Assembly (NCBI GenBank): GCA_037039925.1
Contig: JAXRKP010000999.1
Span: forward strand, 112,501-176,500
Reading direction: 5' to 3'
DNA length: 64,000 bases
Origin: Doris montereyensis
Taxonomy: Eukaryota; Mollusca; Gastropoda; Nudibranchia; Dorididae
Positions 35,801-48,470 of this stretch are shown one piece after another. The translations under genes and the position numbers were made by a program. The notes beneath the pieces were generated by a model. It ran no database searches and was not told the origin of the DNA. It was given only the letters and a program-made list of their open reading frames with translations. Numbering within the stretch: the stretch's first letter is position 1; each line of letters starts with the position of its first letter.

Positions 35801-37866
35801 GGCACCCAGGTAGATTGGGTAAATGCTGGTGTTCATTGGCACCCAGGTAGATTGGGTAAATGCTGGTATTCATTGACACCTGGGTAGGTGGGGAAATGCT
35901 GGTATTCATTGGCACCTGGGTAGATTAGGGAAATACTGATATTAATTGGCACCTTGATAGATTGGGAAATGCTGGTATTCATTGGCACCGGGTAGATTGG
36001 GTAAATGCTGGTATTCATTTGCATCACGTAGATTGGGAAATGCTTTGGTATTCGTGGCACCTGGGTAGATTGGGAAATGCTGGTATTCATTTGCATCCAA
36101 GTAGGTGGAAATGCTGGTATTCATTTGCATCCAGGTAAGATTGGGTAAATGCTGGTACTCATTTGCACCTGGATAGATTGGGTAAATGCTGGTATTCATT
36201 TGCACCCAGGTAGATTGGGAAAATGCTGGTATTCATTGGCACCTGGGTAGATTGGGTAAATGCTGGTATTCATTGGCACCCAGGTAGATTGGGTAAATGC
36301 TGGTATTCATTTGCACCTGGGTAGATTGGGGAAATGCTGGTATTCATTGGCACCCAGGTAGATTGGGTAAATGCTGGTATTCATTGGCACCAGGTAGATT
36401 GGGTAAATGCTGGTATTCATTTGCGCGTGGATAGATTGAAATGCTGGTATTCATTGGCACCCAGGTAGATTGGGTAAATGCTGGTATTCATTTGCACGTG
36501 GATAGATTGGGGAAATGCTGGTATTGCATTGGCACCCAGGTAGATTGGAGGAAATACTGGTATTCATTGGCACCCAGGTAGATTGAAATGCTGGTATTCA
36601 TTGGCACCTGGGTAGATTGGGAAATGCTGGTATTCATTTGCATCCAGGTAGATTGGGGGAAATACTGGTATTCATTGACACCCAGGTAGATTGAAATGCT
36701 GGTATTCATTGGCACCTGGGTAGATTGGGAAATGCTGGTATTCATTGGCACCTGGGTAGATTGGGGAAATGCTGGTATTCATTGGCACCCAGGTAGATTG
36801 GGGAAATGCTGGTATTCATTTGCACCTTAGTAGATTGGGTAAATGCTGGTATTCATTGGCACCCAGGTAGATTGGGTAAATGCTGGTATTCATTGGCACC
36901 CAGGTAGATTGGGTAAATGCTGGTATTCATTGGCACCCAGGTAGATTGGGTAAATGCTGGTATTCATTTGCACGTGGATAGGTGGGTAAATGCTGGTATT
37001 CATTTGGCACCCAGGTAGATTGGGTAAATGCTGGTATTCATTGGCACCCAGGTAGATTGGGTAAATGCTGGTATTCATTGGCACCCAGGTAGATTGGGTA
37101 AATGCTGGTATTCATTGGCACCCAGATAGATTGGAGAAATGCTGGTATTCATTGACATCCAGGTAGATTGGGTAAATGCTGGTATTCATTTGCACCTGGG
37201 TAGATTGGGGAAATGCTGGTATTCATTGGCACCTGGGTAGATTGGGTAAATGCTGGTATTCATTTGCACCTTGGTAGATTGGGTAAATGCTGGTATTCAT
37301 TGGCACGAGGTAGATTGAAATGCTGGTATTCATTGGCACCTTGGTAGATTGGGGAAATGCTGGTACTCATTGGCACCCAGGTAGATTGGGTAAATGCTGG
37401 TATTCATTTGCACCCAGGTAGATTGGGTAAATGCTGGTATTCATTTGCACCTTGGTAGATTGGGGGAAATGCTGGTATTCATTGGCATCCAAGTAGATTG
37501 GGTAAATGCTGGTATTCATTTGCATCCAGGTAGATTGGGTAAATGCTGGTACTCATTTGCGCTCAGGTAGATTGGGGAAATGCTGGTACTCATTTGAACC
37601 TTGGTAGATTGAAATGCTGGTATTCATTTGAACCTTGGTAGATTGAGGAAATGCTGGTACTCATTTGAACCTTGGTAGATTGGGGAAATGCTGGTATTCA
37701 TTTGAACCTTGGTAGATTGAGGAAATGCTGGTACTCATTTGAACCTTGGTAGATTGGGAAATGCTGGTATTCATTTGAACCTTGGTAGATTGAAATGCTG
37801 GTATTCATTTGAACCTTGGTTGATTGAGGAAATGCTGGTATTCATTTGAACCTTGGTAGATTGGGG
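29880..37866. repeat. 8-kb satellite of a 37-bp unit, about 215 copies, derived from a SINE
   Basis: Unit ggtactcatttgcacctggg then tagattggggaaatgct. The left part (to about 32.5 kb) is more varied and mostly uses tactcatttgcacc; the right part uses tattcattggcaccc. The string catttgcacctgggt is also found in the SINE at 61669-61683, and the following gtgggga.aat also fits SINE copies at 51.4 and 61.7 kb. A block near 33.7-34.7 kb recurs about 2,035 bp later, that is 55 units, a higher-order duplication. Open frames here (AGIHWHLGRLGKCWYS repeats) are not genes. Confidence 0.97.
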
Positions 37867-37867
37867 G

Positions 37868-37975
37868 AAGTTCGTGTTAAGTTTGTTCGAGCAAAAACAC
37901 ATGGGATCTAGCTTGCTATGTTTCAAATCTGGGATCTGATGATTTCAAGTCTGGCAGTCTAACCACTTGGTGGCC
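37868..37975 (-). mobile_element. SINE remnant at the right end of the 8-kb satellite
   Basis: gatgatttcaagtctggca then gtctaaccacttggtggcc resembles gatgatcccaagtctggca...ctcacctctagagcacc at 51.47 kb and the A-box end of the 61.5-kb SINE. It therefore supplies the part of the SINE that should follow the segment amplified in the array. Confidence 0.6.
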
Positions 37976-38274
37976 GACAACACACACATGTTGTGCTGTA
38001 AATCTTTTCCTTTGTGCCTTCTTACCGTTTCTCTGTTCAATCGAAATGATTGCTGTTTTTAATGCAGTGATCTAAGCTTAGGACTCTTTAGAGCCGTTGT
38101 GTTGTAAAAATGCTAAACTAAAAGGGACTCCAGGTACTTGTACTGTCAAAAGGCTTGAAGAATTTATTGAACAGAGGTTAGAAATATTTCCATGACAATA
38201 AATGCTTTTACACTGAAATCTGTGAGTGGAGCGAATATAGTCAAGTGGTGTAGATTTGTCTATTAGATTGCGGC

Positions 38275-39154
38275 CATACCCAAGAGCCAGATGGGTTTTC
38301 TGTTAGGATGGCCAAACCAAGAGCCAGATGGGTTTTTCTGTTAGGATGGCCAAACCAAGAGCCAGATTGGTTTTTCTGTTAGATGGCCAAACCAAGAGCC
38401 AGATGGGTTTTTCTGTTAGGATGGCCAAACCAAAAGCCAGATGGGTTTTTCTGTTAGGATGGCCAAACCAAGAGCCAGATGGGTTTTTCTGTTAGGATGG
38501 CCAAACCAAGAGCCAGATGGGTTTTCTGTTAGGATGGCCAAACCAAGAGCCAGATGGGTTTCTGTTAGGATGGCCAAACCAAGAGCCAGATGGGTTTTTC
38601 TGTTAGGATGGCCAAACCAAGAGCCAGATGGGTTTTTCTGTTAGGATGGCCAAACCAAAAAGCCAGATGGGTTTTCTGTTAGGATGGCCAAACCAAGAGC
38701 CAGATGGGTTTTTCTGTTAGGATGGCCAAACCAAGAGCCAGATGGGTTTTTCTGTTAGGATGGCCAAACCAAGAGCCAGATGGGTTTTTCTGTTAGGATG
38801 GCCAAACCAAGAGCCAGATGGGTTTTTCTGTTAGGATGGCCAAACCAAGAGCCAGATGGGTTTTTCTGTTAGGATGGCCAAACCAAGAGCCAGATGGGTT
38901 TTTCTGTTAGGATGGCCAAACCAAGAGCCAGATGGGTTTTTCTGTTAGGATGGCCAAACCAAGAGCCAGATGGGTTTTTCTGTTAGGATGGCCAAACCAA
39001 GAGCCAGATGGGTTTTTCTGTTAGGATGGCCAAACCAAGAGCCAGATGGGTTTTTCTGTTAGGATGGCCAAACCAAAAGCCAGATGGGTTTTTCTGTTAG
39101 ATGGCCAAACCAAGAGCCAGATGGGTTTTTCTGGTAGGATGGCCAAACCAAGAG
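38275..39154. repeat. 38-bp minisatellite, about 23 copies
   Basis: Unit aaaccaagagccagatgggt then ttttctgttaggatggcc. Copies are nearly identical apart from the length of the T-run (3-5 T) and a few gaga to aaaa changes. Confidence 0.97.
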
Positions 39155-39266
39155 CTATTTTCAGTCACACGGATCCCCTTGCATCCCCCTTGGTTTGAGT
39201 GATGAAGTAAAGTACCAATGTTTCTCTAAACTCACGCTGACAGTGGCAAAATTATAGTGATGACCA

Positions 39267-39493
<227 letters not shown>

Positions 39494-42000
39494 TATATAT
39501 ATGTGTTTGTACGTATGTATTTATGTATGTATGTGTTTTGTGTTGGTTAAGTTAAAGGTTTCCTTTCAACTTAACATTTAAATCAACAAAACATTCCCGT
39601 ACTTTCACACATTGAAGGATCAGGAAAAAGAAGGAAAAAAAGTGACTCTAAAAACATCACTCACTACATACAATGTTTATTTTGTATCAAGTTTATTACA
39701 GAGAAAAGAAAACACAAAACCTTGTGGACACAAGATCAATGTAATGAAATGACCACTGACTTTTAATGTTGGAAAATAAGACGGAAATGAACCCAAACGG
39801 AGCAGATCATTGGGCACAGAGGGAAACCGGCATCACGCCCAGCCAGTCAAAGAATCCGATCCGAGGAACAAACAAAGGAAAAGACAAAGGAAAAAATACA
39901 AACAATTTGTAACAAATGTCAGCTCCATCTCAATAGGTATAAATAATGATAATTACCATTCCATAATAATAACAATAATAAAAATAAGAATAATAAAAAT
40001 AACAATAACAATAAAAATATTAACAATAACAATAAAAATAAAAATATTAACAATAACAATAAAAATAAAAATAATAACAATAACAATAATAAACACCACT
40101 TCTTCTATACAACAACATTTGTCCATCCCAATTACTTTTGACATCATGTATGAAAATATAAAAACGTCAAAATGACGTGAGGAAACAAAGAAACAATACA
40201 TTATGTCACAATTGAGATGGGTGCTGGGGACGGGACATTAACACGTAAACAAAGACACAATACATTATGTCACACTTGAGATGGGTGCTGGGGGACGGGA
40301 CATTAACACGTAAACAAAGACACAAAACTAGATTTCTATGTTCCAATTAATTTGAGTTAAAGCGGACAAACGAACAGACAAACAGACTAACAGATAATCA
40401 TTCAAATGAAGTTCTCTGAGAAAGTTTCTTTATTATAACATCATTCCTGACTGCGTGATGAATAGACCAATCACAGGTTATCACGTTTGTGTTTTCAGGC
40501 AACAAGAGGAGACTGGTAATAACATTCCAAACATTAATCAATCTAAGCAATCAATAATTCACGTAGATGAATCATCATAAGAGTTTTCAAATCATCCATA
40601 ATAAAACCACTCTGTATGTATGACATGATAAGATATGCATTAGATTTTCAAGAACATTTTCAAGGTGATTTTTGTGTGATTTTTTCTTTTGACAGTAAAA
40701 TAAAGTCACAAGGCGAAATGACATTACAGTGGCAACAACCAAGTGGAAATAACACCTGGAAGTAAATTTTGATGATTAAGTTGAAGAAAAAACAATAATG
40801 CAACAAGAAGTTTTAAAATGAATACGTCAATTTAAAATCCAAACAGAAATAACATTTCGTGATTTTCGCATTATGAATTAAAAAATATACAACATATTTT
40901 CTATTCCAGTTCATTCTTAATCAAATATTTATTGATGACAATGGAACAGCACAAATTGACGACACATAAAGAAAACATAACACACCATAAAATGGAGAAT
41001 GCGCTGTCAATGACACCTGAAGAAAAATAAAAGCAAGGGAAATTCAAAATTCAATCTTTCTTTATGTTAACACTTGAGAATTATAGTTGATATCTTTCTA
41101 AGGGACACCAACGACATAGTCCCACGTTTAATACAGAGTTTCCACACAGCATTAAATTTTTTTTGGCTCCTTTGAATATGAAACAGGCACCCACGTTTTT
41201 TAACAAATTTCATTCTGATGTACAAATTTAATCCAACAATCTTTCTTCTAAAGGATTCAACTAAACCAACAATCTTCCTTCTAAACGAAGCAATTCATTC
41301 ATAGGCATATCTGGTCAGATCCACATAAAATGAGAACACAATTACACAACACTTTCCCTAACATAAAAGCCCCTGTTTAAAAATTGTTGTGTAGAACGCG
41401 CAAAATGCGGTATGGAACATGCATACATATACGTATGCTTTCTTTGAATAACATCACTGACTCCTAAATCAGGTGAGCAGCTGATTTTCCCACTGCTTCT
41501 GACACCTACCGAATGAAAATAAGGATATACATGTTCCAGGGATATACGTGTTCCAGGGATATACGTGTTGATTCTCATCTAAAAGTTAACAATATAATAC
41601 CTCAATCAGAGAAAACATATGAAAACTTAAAAAGTAAAAATGTGACTACCCCAATTTTATACATTTTAAATGGACTTCCCTCAGACATGGTTAGATGTGA
41701 AACTGTCTTATGTAAAGCATTTTTCGGCTTCTGAGCAGAATTCTTTCCCACATCGAACCATTTGTGAGGAAGGTCCATCAAAATGTATATTTGCAACTCC
41801 ACTTGGCAAAAATAATACCCTTCTGAATATCACAGAGCAGTCAATACGGTACTACTAAATTTAGTCCTTTGTATAGGGAAGCAAGGAAAGTGAGCAAACC
41901 GTTACAAATCTAACTTGTAAATGATGGCCATTACGTAGCTTTGACCATTCTCGCTGCCCTCAGACACAAACATTGAAGACTGGATGGCGATATGAGACTT
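39494..42000. other. Non-coding AT-rich region
   Basis: No gene recognised. It holds an (AAT/AAC)-type low-complexity tract at 39955-40095, a two-copy direct repeat of about 64 bp at 40204-40332 (acattatgtcaca.ttgagat with gggtgctgggg), and the hairpin-forming segment at 41659-41787. The plus strand is A-rich over kilobases, so a minus-strand transcript through here would be U-rich, as in a long 3' UTR or intron; that is only a possibility. Confidence 0.4.
41659..41787. repeat. Imperfect inverted repeat, arms about 42 bp, loop about 45 bp
   Basis: The left arm from 41659 (atacattttaaatggacttc, then cctcagacatggttagatgt) pairs with the right arm ending at 41787 (acatcgaaccatttgtgagg, then aaggtccatcaaaatgtat). 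The same peptide-like pattern (MDFPQTWLDV and MDLPHKWFDV) is therefore read from both strands. A small MITE-like hairpin or structured RNA is possible. Confidence 0.6.
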
Positions 42001-42513
42001 GTGTCCTATCAACCACATTGTCTGTTGTATCAACCACATTGTCTGTCGTATCAACCACATTGTCTGTCGTATCAACCACATTGTGTGTCATATCAACCAC
42101 ATTGTCTGTTGTATCAACCACATTGTCTGTTGTATCAACCACATTGTGTGTTGTATCAACCACATTGTCTGTCGTATCAACCACATTGTCTGTCGTATCA
42201 ACCACATTGTCTGTCGTATCCAACACACGTTTGTCTGTCATTATCAACCACGTTGTGTGTCATATCAACCACATTGTGTGTCGTATCAACCACATTGTCT
42301 GTCGTATCAACCACATTGTCTGTCGTATCAACCACATTGTCTGTCATATCAACCACATTGTCTGTCGTATCAACCACATTGTCTGTCGTATCAACCACAT
42401 TGTCTGTCGTATCAACCACATTGTCTGTCGTATCAACCACATTGTCTGTCGTATCAACCACATTGTCTGTCGTATCAACCACATTGTCTGTCGTATCAAC
42501 CACATTGTGTGTC
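42001..42513. repeat. 21-bp minisatellite, about 24 copies
   Basis: Unit ttgtctgtcgtatcaaccac then a. The seven-codon period leaves five of the six frames open at length (STTLSVV, YQPHCLS, INHIVCR, DTTDNVV), which are not taken as genes. Confidence 0.96.
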
Positions 42514-42830
42514 AGTGCATGACAAAAACACGATATCTTGTTGGAAAAAGTGTTGGGGAGGCGGGGGGGGAAAAGTCAATCATGCAAACAAACAGTTGTA
42601 TTAATTCAAACATGGAAAAGGTCAGCACTTTCTCAAATCTACTGGTGTGTTGCACCGTTCACAAAGCATTGGTGAATAAAATGAAACGTTTGTCTAGACA
42701 ACATTTGGACACAAGGGATAATATCATTATTTATAGAGAGCTCTGTGAATAAAATACTTTATAATATCAAGAACGGGAGCTTCTTACTTTCAACTTGCCA
42801 ATACCTAAAAAAGATCTGTACATATGCTGC

Positions 42831-42831
42831 G

Positions 42832-42899
<68 letters not shown>

Positions 42900-42903
42900 T
42901 ATG

Positions 42904-42996
<93 letters not shown>
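42831..42996. repeat. (ATA)n microsatellite
   Basis: About 165 bp of ataata interrupted once by ctatg. Confidence 0.98.
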
Positions 42997-42998
<2 letters not shown>

Positions 42999-44223
42999 AT
43001 TAATAACAAAACAATAGAAATAAAAATACAATAATAATATCAATTATATTTTCTAGACATGTTAGGTATTGATTAAAGTTAGTCAAAACTTGAGTACATT
43101 CTCATTCACTCTCATTTATGATCTATTCACTTTATTTCTTACGTCCTTCAACAAGAATTATGTGCAACCAAGAAGAGCATATAAAAAAAAGATATAACAG
43201 GAAATATGCTCTGATACATTTCTCATACAATAAAACATTTACGGCAAATCTGAACGCGGACTTGTGTCAAAGATGAGACAAAATCAAGTTTTAAAACTCA
43301 ATTAAAATATTAAAAATTTGTTTGAGAAATATATCTTACTTTCAGACACCACCATTTTATGTCAACTCACGTACAATCTACACAAACCTGATGCGACAAA
43401 TTAATCAACTCACTATTACAAAGTCAAAGGAAAACCAAAAAATCAAAGTAATTCTAACAAATCTTTTTTACAAAAACTGCTGCAATAAACCAATCAAACT
43501 GAGTCACCACAAAAGAAAAGGACGGTTTCAAGAAGGAGGTATGAGAGGTCAAAAGAGTGAAAGACATGACATTTATGAACATCGGCCAACCATTTCACAG
43601 TTATCTTTCACAAAGTGTACAGGAGAAATTATGATCAATGATGATACATACGAACGATGAGAGGAAAGATTTGAGCAGTAGCAAAACAAACGTGGTGTTA
43701 AAGGTCAAAAGTCAAAAAGTCACAAAAATGTAGCAACCGCTTTCCCTGAGAGGTAAAAAAAAAAAGAAGAAAAATCGATTCTAGGGTGCAACCTCCTCTG
43801 ACCTGACAGCAACAAAAATTCTTAAGTTGATGAGGAAAAACTCATCAAGTTTCAAATTTACATGCAGATGAAGTTGAGCCTCACGTAAACAACTAGTATT
43901 ATTATTTCACAACGTAGAATTATGTTTAAAAAAATCCAAACTACTTTCAATCCACTGCACAGCCAAATGATCTATAGCCTCAATCAAACAATGAAACAAA
44001 AAGCAAAATTTGGCCAAAAATTGAGGTAACAAAGACCAATCTCATGACAATCTCATGACAGTACCAAGTTATTCAAAAGAGTGAAAAAAAACAGAAGGAA
44101 AAAACAAAAACAAAAAGAACAAGACAAGAATGGAACATACAAAAAACCCCACATAAAAACAACCAAATCGATAAAAAAAAAAAAATTAAAAAATGATATA
44201 TGCATGTCAAACGTGTGTGTATC

Positions 44224-44225
<2 letters not shown>
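42997..44225. other. Non-coding AT-rich region
   Basis: No domain or splice structure seen. A 112-codon frame at 43322-43660 (+) has no recognisable motif. Confidence 0.4.

Positions 44226-44289
<64 letters not shown>
44226..44289. repeat. (GT)n microsatellite
   Basis: About 32 gt dinucleotides. Confidence 0.98.
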
Positions 44290-44291
<2 letters not shown>

Positions 44292-44365
44292 TGTCGTGGC
44301 AGCCAGAAACTAGCATTTTCTAAGTAAAAATTGAGCGTCACAATGTAACCCAAAGACAGACCTTC

Positions 44366-46010
44366 CTCTAAATGTCTTACTCCTGCTAGTCAAAGCTCAC
44401 AAAGTCTTCCTCTAAATGTCTTACTCCTGCTAGTCAAAGCTCACAAAGTCTTCCTCTAAATGTCTTACTCCTGCTAGTCAAAGCTCACAAAGTCTTCCTC
44501 TAAATGTCTTACTCCTGCTAGTCAAAGCTCCCAAAGTCTTCCTCTATATGTCTTACTCCTGCTAGTCCAAAGCTCACAAAGTCTTCCTCTATATGTCTTA
44601 CTCCTGCTAGTCAAAGCTCACAAAGTCTTCCTCTATATGTCTTACTCCTGCTAGTCAAAGCTCACAAAGTCTTCCTCTAAATGTCTTACTCCTGCTAGTC
44701 AAAGCTCACAAAGTCTTCCCCTAAGTGTCTTACTCCTGCTAGTCAAAGCTCACAAAGTCTTCCTCTAAATGTCTTACTCCTGCTAGTCAAAGCTCACAAA
44801 GTCTTCCTCTAAATGTCTTACTCCTGCTAGTCAAAGCTCACAAAGTCTTCCTCTAAATGTCTTACTCCTGCTAGTCAAAGCTCACAAAGTCTTCCTCTAT
44901 ATGTCTTACTCCTGCTAGTCAAAGCTCACAAAGTCTTCCTCTATATGTCTTACTCCTGCTAGTCAAAGCTCACAAGTCTTCCTCTATATGTCTTACTCCT
45001 GCTAGTCAAAGCTCACAAAGTCTTCTCTATATGTCTTACTCCTGCTAGTCAAAGCTCACAAAGTCTTCCTCTATATGTCTTACTCCTGCTAGTCAAAGCT
45101 CACAAAGTCTTCCTCTATATGTCTTACTCCTGCTAGTCAAAGCTCACAAAGCCTTCCTCTATATGTCTTACTCCTGCTAGTCAAAGCTCACAAAGTCTTC
45201 CTCTATATGTCTTACTCCTGCTAGTCAAAGCTCACAAAGTCATCCTCTATATGTCTTACTCCTGCTAGTCAAAGCCCACAAAGTCTTCCTCTATATGTCT
45301 TACTCCTGCTAGTCAAAGCTCACAAAGTCTTCCTCTATATGTCTTACTCCTGCTAGTCCAAAGCTCACAAAGTCTTCCTCTATATGTCTTACTCCTGCTA
45401 GTCCAAAGCTCACAAAGTCTTCCTCTATATGTCTTACTCCTGCTAGTCAAAGCTCACAAAGTCTTCCTCTATATGTCTTACTCCTGCTAGTCAAAGTTCA
45501 CAAAGTCTTCCTCTATATGTCTTACTCCTGCTAGTCAAAGCTCACAAAGTCTTCTCTCTATATGTCTTACTCCTGCTAGTCAAAGCTCACAAAGTCTTCC
45601 TCTATATGTCTTACTCCTGCTAGTCAAATCCCACAAAGTCTTCCTCTATATGTCTTACTACTCTTGCTAGTCAAAACTCACAAAGTCTTCCTCTATATGT
45701 CTTACTACTCTTGCTAGTCAAAGCTCACAAAGTCTTCCTCTATATCTTACTACTCTTGCTAGTCAAAGCTCACAAAGTCTTCCTCTATATGTCTTACTAC
45801 TCTTGCTAGTCAAAGCTCACAAAGTCTTCCTCTATATGTCTTACTACTCTTGCTAGTCAAAGCTCACAAAGTCTTCCTCTATATGTCTTACTCCTGCTAG
45901 TCAAAGCTCACAAAGTCTTCCTCTATATGTCTTACTCATCCTGCTAGTCAAAGCTCACAAAGTCTTCCTCTATATGTCTTACTCCTCCTGCTAGTCAAAG
46001 CTCACAAAGT
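44366..46010. repeat. 44-bp minisatellite, about 37 copies
   Basis: Unit tcctgctagtcaaagctcac then aaagtcttcctctatatgtc and ttac. The left quarter uses ctaaatgtc and the rest ctatatgtc; a block at about 45650-45880 carries the extra tactcttgc form. Same period as the array at 744-1371 but unrelated sequence. Confidence 0.97.
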
Positions 46011-47984
46011 CTATGAACAAATAAGGCAAGCCGGCCTGAAGAATTATGAATTGACAGTAAAACTGAGCAAGTAATTATATTGTGGAAAAAACGCTGCCCT
46101 TAAGTTTGGGAACAAGAACGGTATAAATGAGGTATGGTATTATTCTGGTGAATGTTGTGAATGTTTTAAGTCAGGCAGTTTGAACCGAGTGAGCACACGC
46201 ACATTGATGTTTTGGCTGGCATTCCTTTTCATAAAACACATTTTTTGTAAAACTTGGGATTAATTAAGAAAAGACTCATGACTGCAAATTTAAAAAACAA
46301 CTTAAAAAGCAAAGATAACTAAATCCCGGAAGCAAGCTAAGTAAGTTTAAACTCAACTGAAAAGAAACTAAAACCTATTCATGCACACAACACCTCACTC
46401 ATGGCAATTTGCTTTAAGCCTAACAAGAAAACTAATGAAAATGTTTACAATAATCGTTTGAAATCAAATATGCAAATTCACCTTTTTAGAATGACAGAAA
46501 AATGAAATACATTAAATGGATAGTTTACCCATTCTCAACATTGTTTAGAACCAAGTCATACTATAAACTTGACGTTATCAGGCCCAAAAATAAAATGAAT
46601 AAAAAGCATTAAAACGATTTCATTTACTTCAAACTCAAGCTAAAAAATATTGTGAAATAAGTTCACAGTGATAAAACTCAAGTGGAAAAATTATCACAAC
46701 TGACAGGTCTGCTAAAACAACTCTTTGAACACCATCACTGTGGCTTAGATTGAAATTGACAACTTTTTGTTTTTAGGCTTCTACTGTCAATGAAACAAAT
46801 TCCCTCACATATGATAATTTTTTGTTTTCTGAGAAAAAAAAACCCAATTACTTAAGCAAGCTGCAGGGTGTTAATTCATTTCCTTCATAATATCTTTGTC
46901 AATTCCTTAAAAACCTTCAGGAGTTCCCATTTAAATCAAGTTTCACAGTAATAATATGTGTTCAAAGGTTCAAAGGTTGAGAACTTTGCAGTCACCAGAT
47001 TTAAAAAAGAGCAATGTATAGAAGGAAGCTACTAATCCTTTCCCTTGAGCAAGAGTTCTTCATAAATATCAATTTCATGTAAGAATTATCTGATACAGAT
47101 TTTATCCTATTAAAGCCATTCACTCGATCAACTGGTATCTGGTATTAAAACCACCTGCCATTTCATTTCATTTTATAAAAACACTGCATGCAAAATTGCA
47201 TGGCATGTGGAGGAGAAATTGTCTGTTTGTTTGATTGAAATTTACCCTTTCCAAAGTATGTCGTGATCTCAGAGTGAATTAAGAGGAAACAGCAAAAGGA
47301 AAGGAGTAGGGCCTACCAGTATCACCCACCAACCATCCACAAGGAGAGTAGCTTGATAGTGCAAGCATCACAGCCTTAATAAGGAGGATACTAAGAAACC
47401 AAGGAATTCAGTTCCTGCTGTAAAACATCTACTGGCCAGATTAAAATTCATCCACGAGCTCGCTTTCAAACGAAACAACTTTAATGATGGTTTTTTTATT
47501 TTGCTTTTCGTGTTGTTTGTTTATGTTTCATTGTCACTTATGTCCACCATATGCGATGATCTCAGAGTGAATTAAGATGAAAGACATGTGAAAGAGTCAA
47601 AGGGAAAGAAGTAGGATACACTAGCAGTCCGTCCTTGCCAACCAACCAACTGCCTCCAAGTTAATACATTTTTAGTTGCTTTAACTCAAAGTCGTACCAC
47701 AGAACAGCTGCGTCATGAAATCAAAATGTTTCACTTTACATCAAGTCTTTCTTAGTGCCTGCGTTTAAAAAGAACAATTTTTCTCTTTAAAAATAAAAAA
47801 TACAAGGAAATTTGATTTTCTGTCAAATATGATGTGGCAAAGAGCAATAATGAAGCAAGAATTGAACACAAAAACATCCCTTGCTTTCATGCTAGCAACA
47901 GATAAAAGCAAAACAACTCTCAAAATATCCAACAAAAGCTTCTGATAAGTTAGTGTTGTGAATAAGGATTAAAAATAATGCTGG
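46011..47984. other. Unique AT-rich region, no gene recognised
   Basis: About 2 kb without tandem repeats. Two places share gatctcagagtgaattaaga (47268 and 47561), so there is a short local duplication including gaaagg.gtagg. Nothing coding was seen on either strand. Confidence 0.45.
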
Positions 47985-47989
47985 CATGT

Positions 47990-48330
47990 ACACCCCCCCC
48001 CCCCCACCCCCGTATCTTCAAAATAAAAAAAATAAAAAAACAAAGATGAAAAGCGACACAAAAACAAAGATGAAAAGCACACACAAAACAAGAGATGAAA
48101 GCACACAAAAAACAAGGATGAAAAAGCACACAAAACAAAAGATGAAAAGCACACAAAACAAAATATAAAAATCGACACAAAAAAAGATGAAAAGCACACA
48201 CAAAACAAAAGATGAAAAGCACAAACAAAACAAAAGATGAAAAGCACACACAAAACAAAAGATGAAAAGCACACACAAAACAAAGATGAAAAAGCAGACA
48301 AAAACGAAGATGAAAAGCACACAAAAAACA
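47990..48330. repeat. Poly-C tract and degenerate 21-22-bp minisatellite
   Basis: A run of 14 C at 47991-48004 is followed by about 13 loose copies of caaaagatgaaaagcacaca. Minus-strand frames full of Phe, Cys and Leu come from this array. Confidence 0.85.
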
Positions 48331-48390
48331 ACAACAAGGTAAAGTGAGATCCTGAGGCCCAATATTATGAAAAGTTGCTTGGTTTCCTTC

Positions 48391-48470
48391 AACATGATGA
48401 TAAGGAAAAAGCTTCAACATGATGATAAGGAAAAAGCTTCAACATGATGATAAGGAAAAAGCTTCAACAA
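48391..48470. repeat. 25-bp tandem repeat, 3 copies
   Basis: cttcaacatgatgataagga then aaaag, three exact copies. Confidence 0.95.

Noticed and set aside
29193..37866. CRISPR-like regular repeats
   Set aside because: Units follow one another directly, without unique spacers, in a eukaryotic genome; these are ordinary minisatellites.
43322..43660. 112-codon plus-strand frame
   Set aside because: No recognisable domain, no upstream acceptor of quality, and composition typical of A-rich non-coding DNA here.
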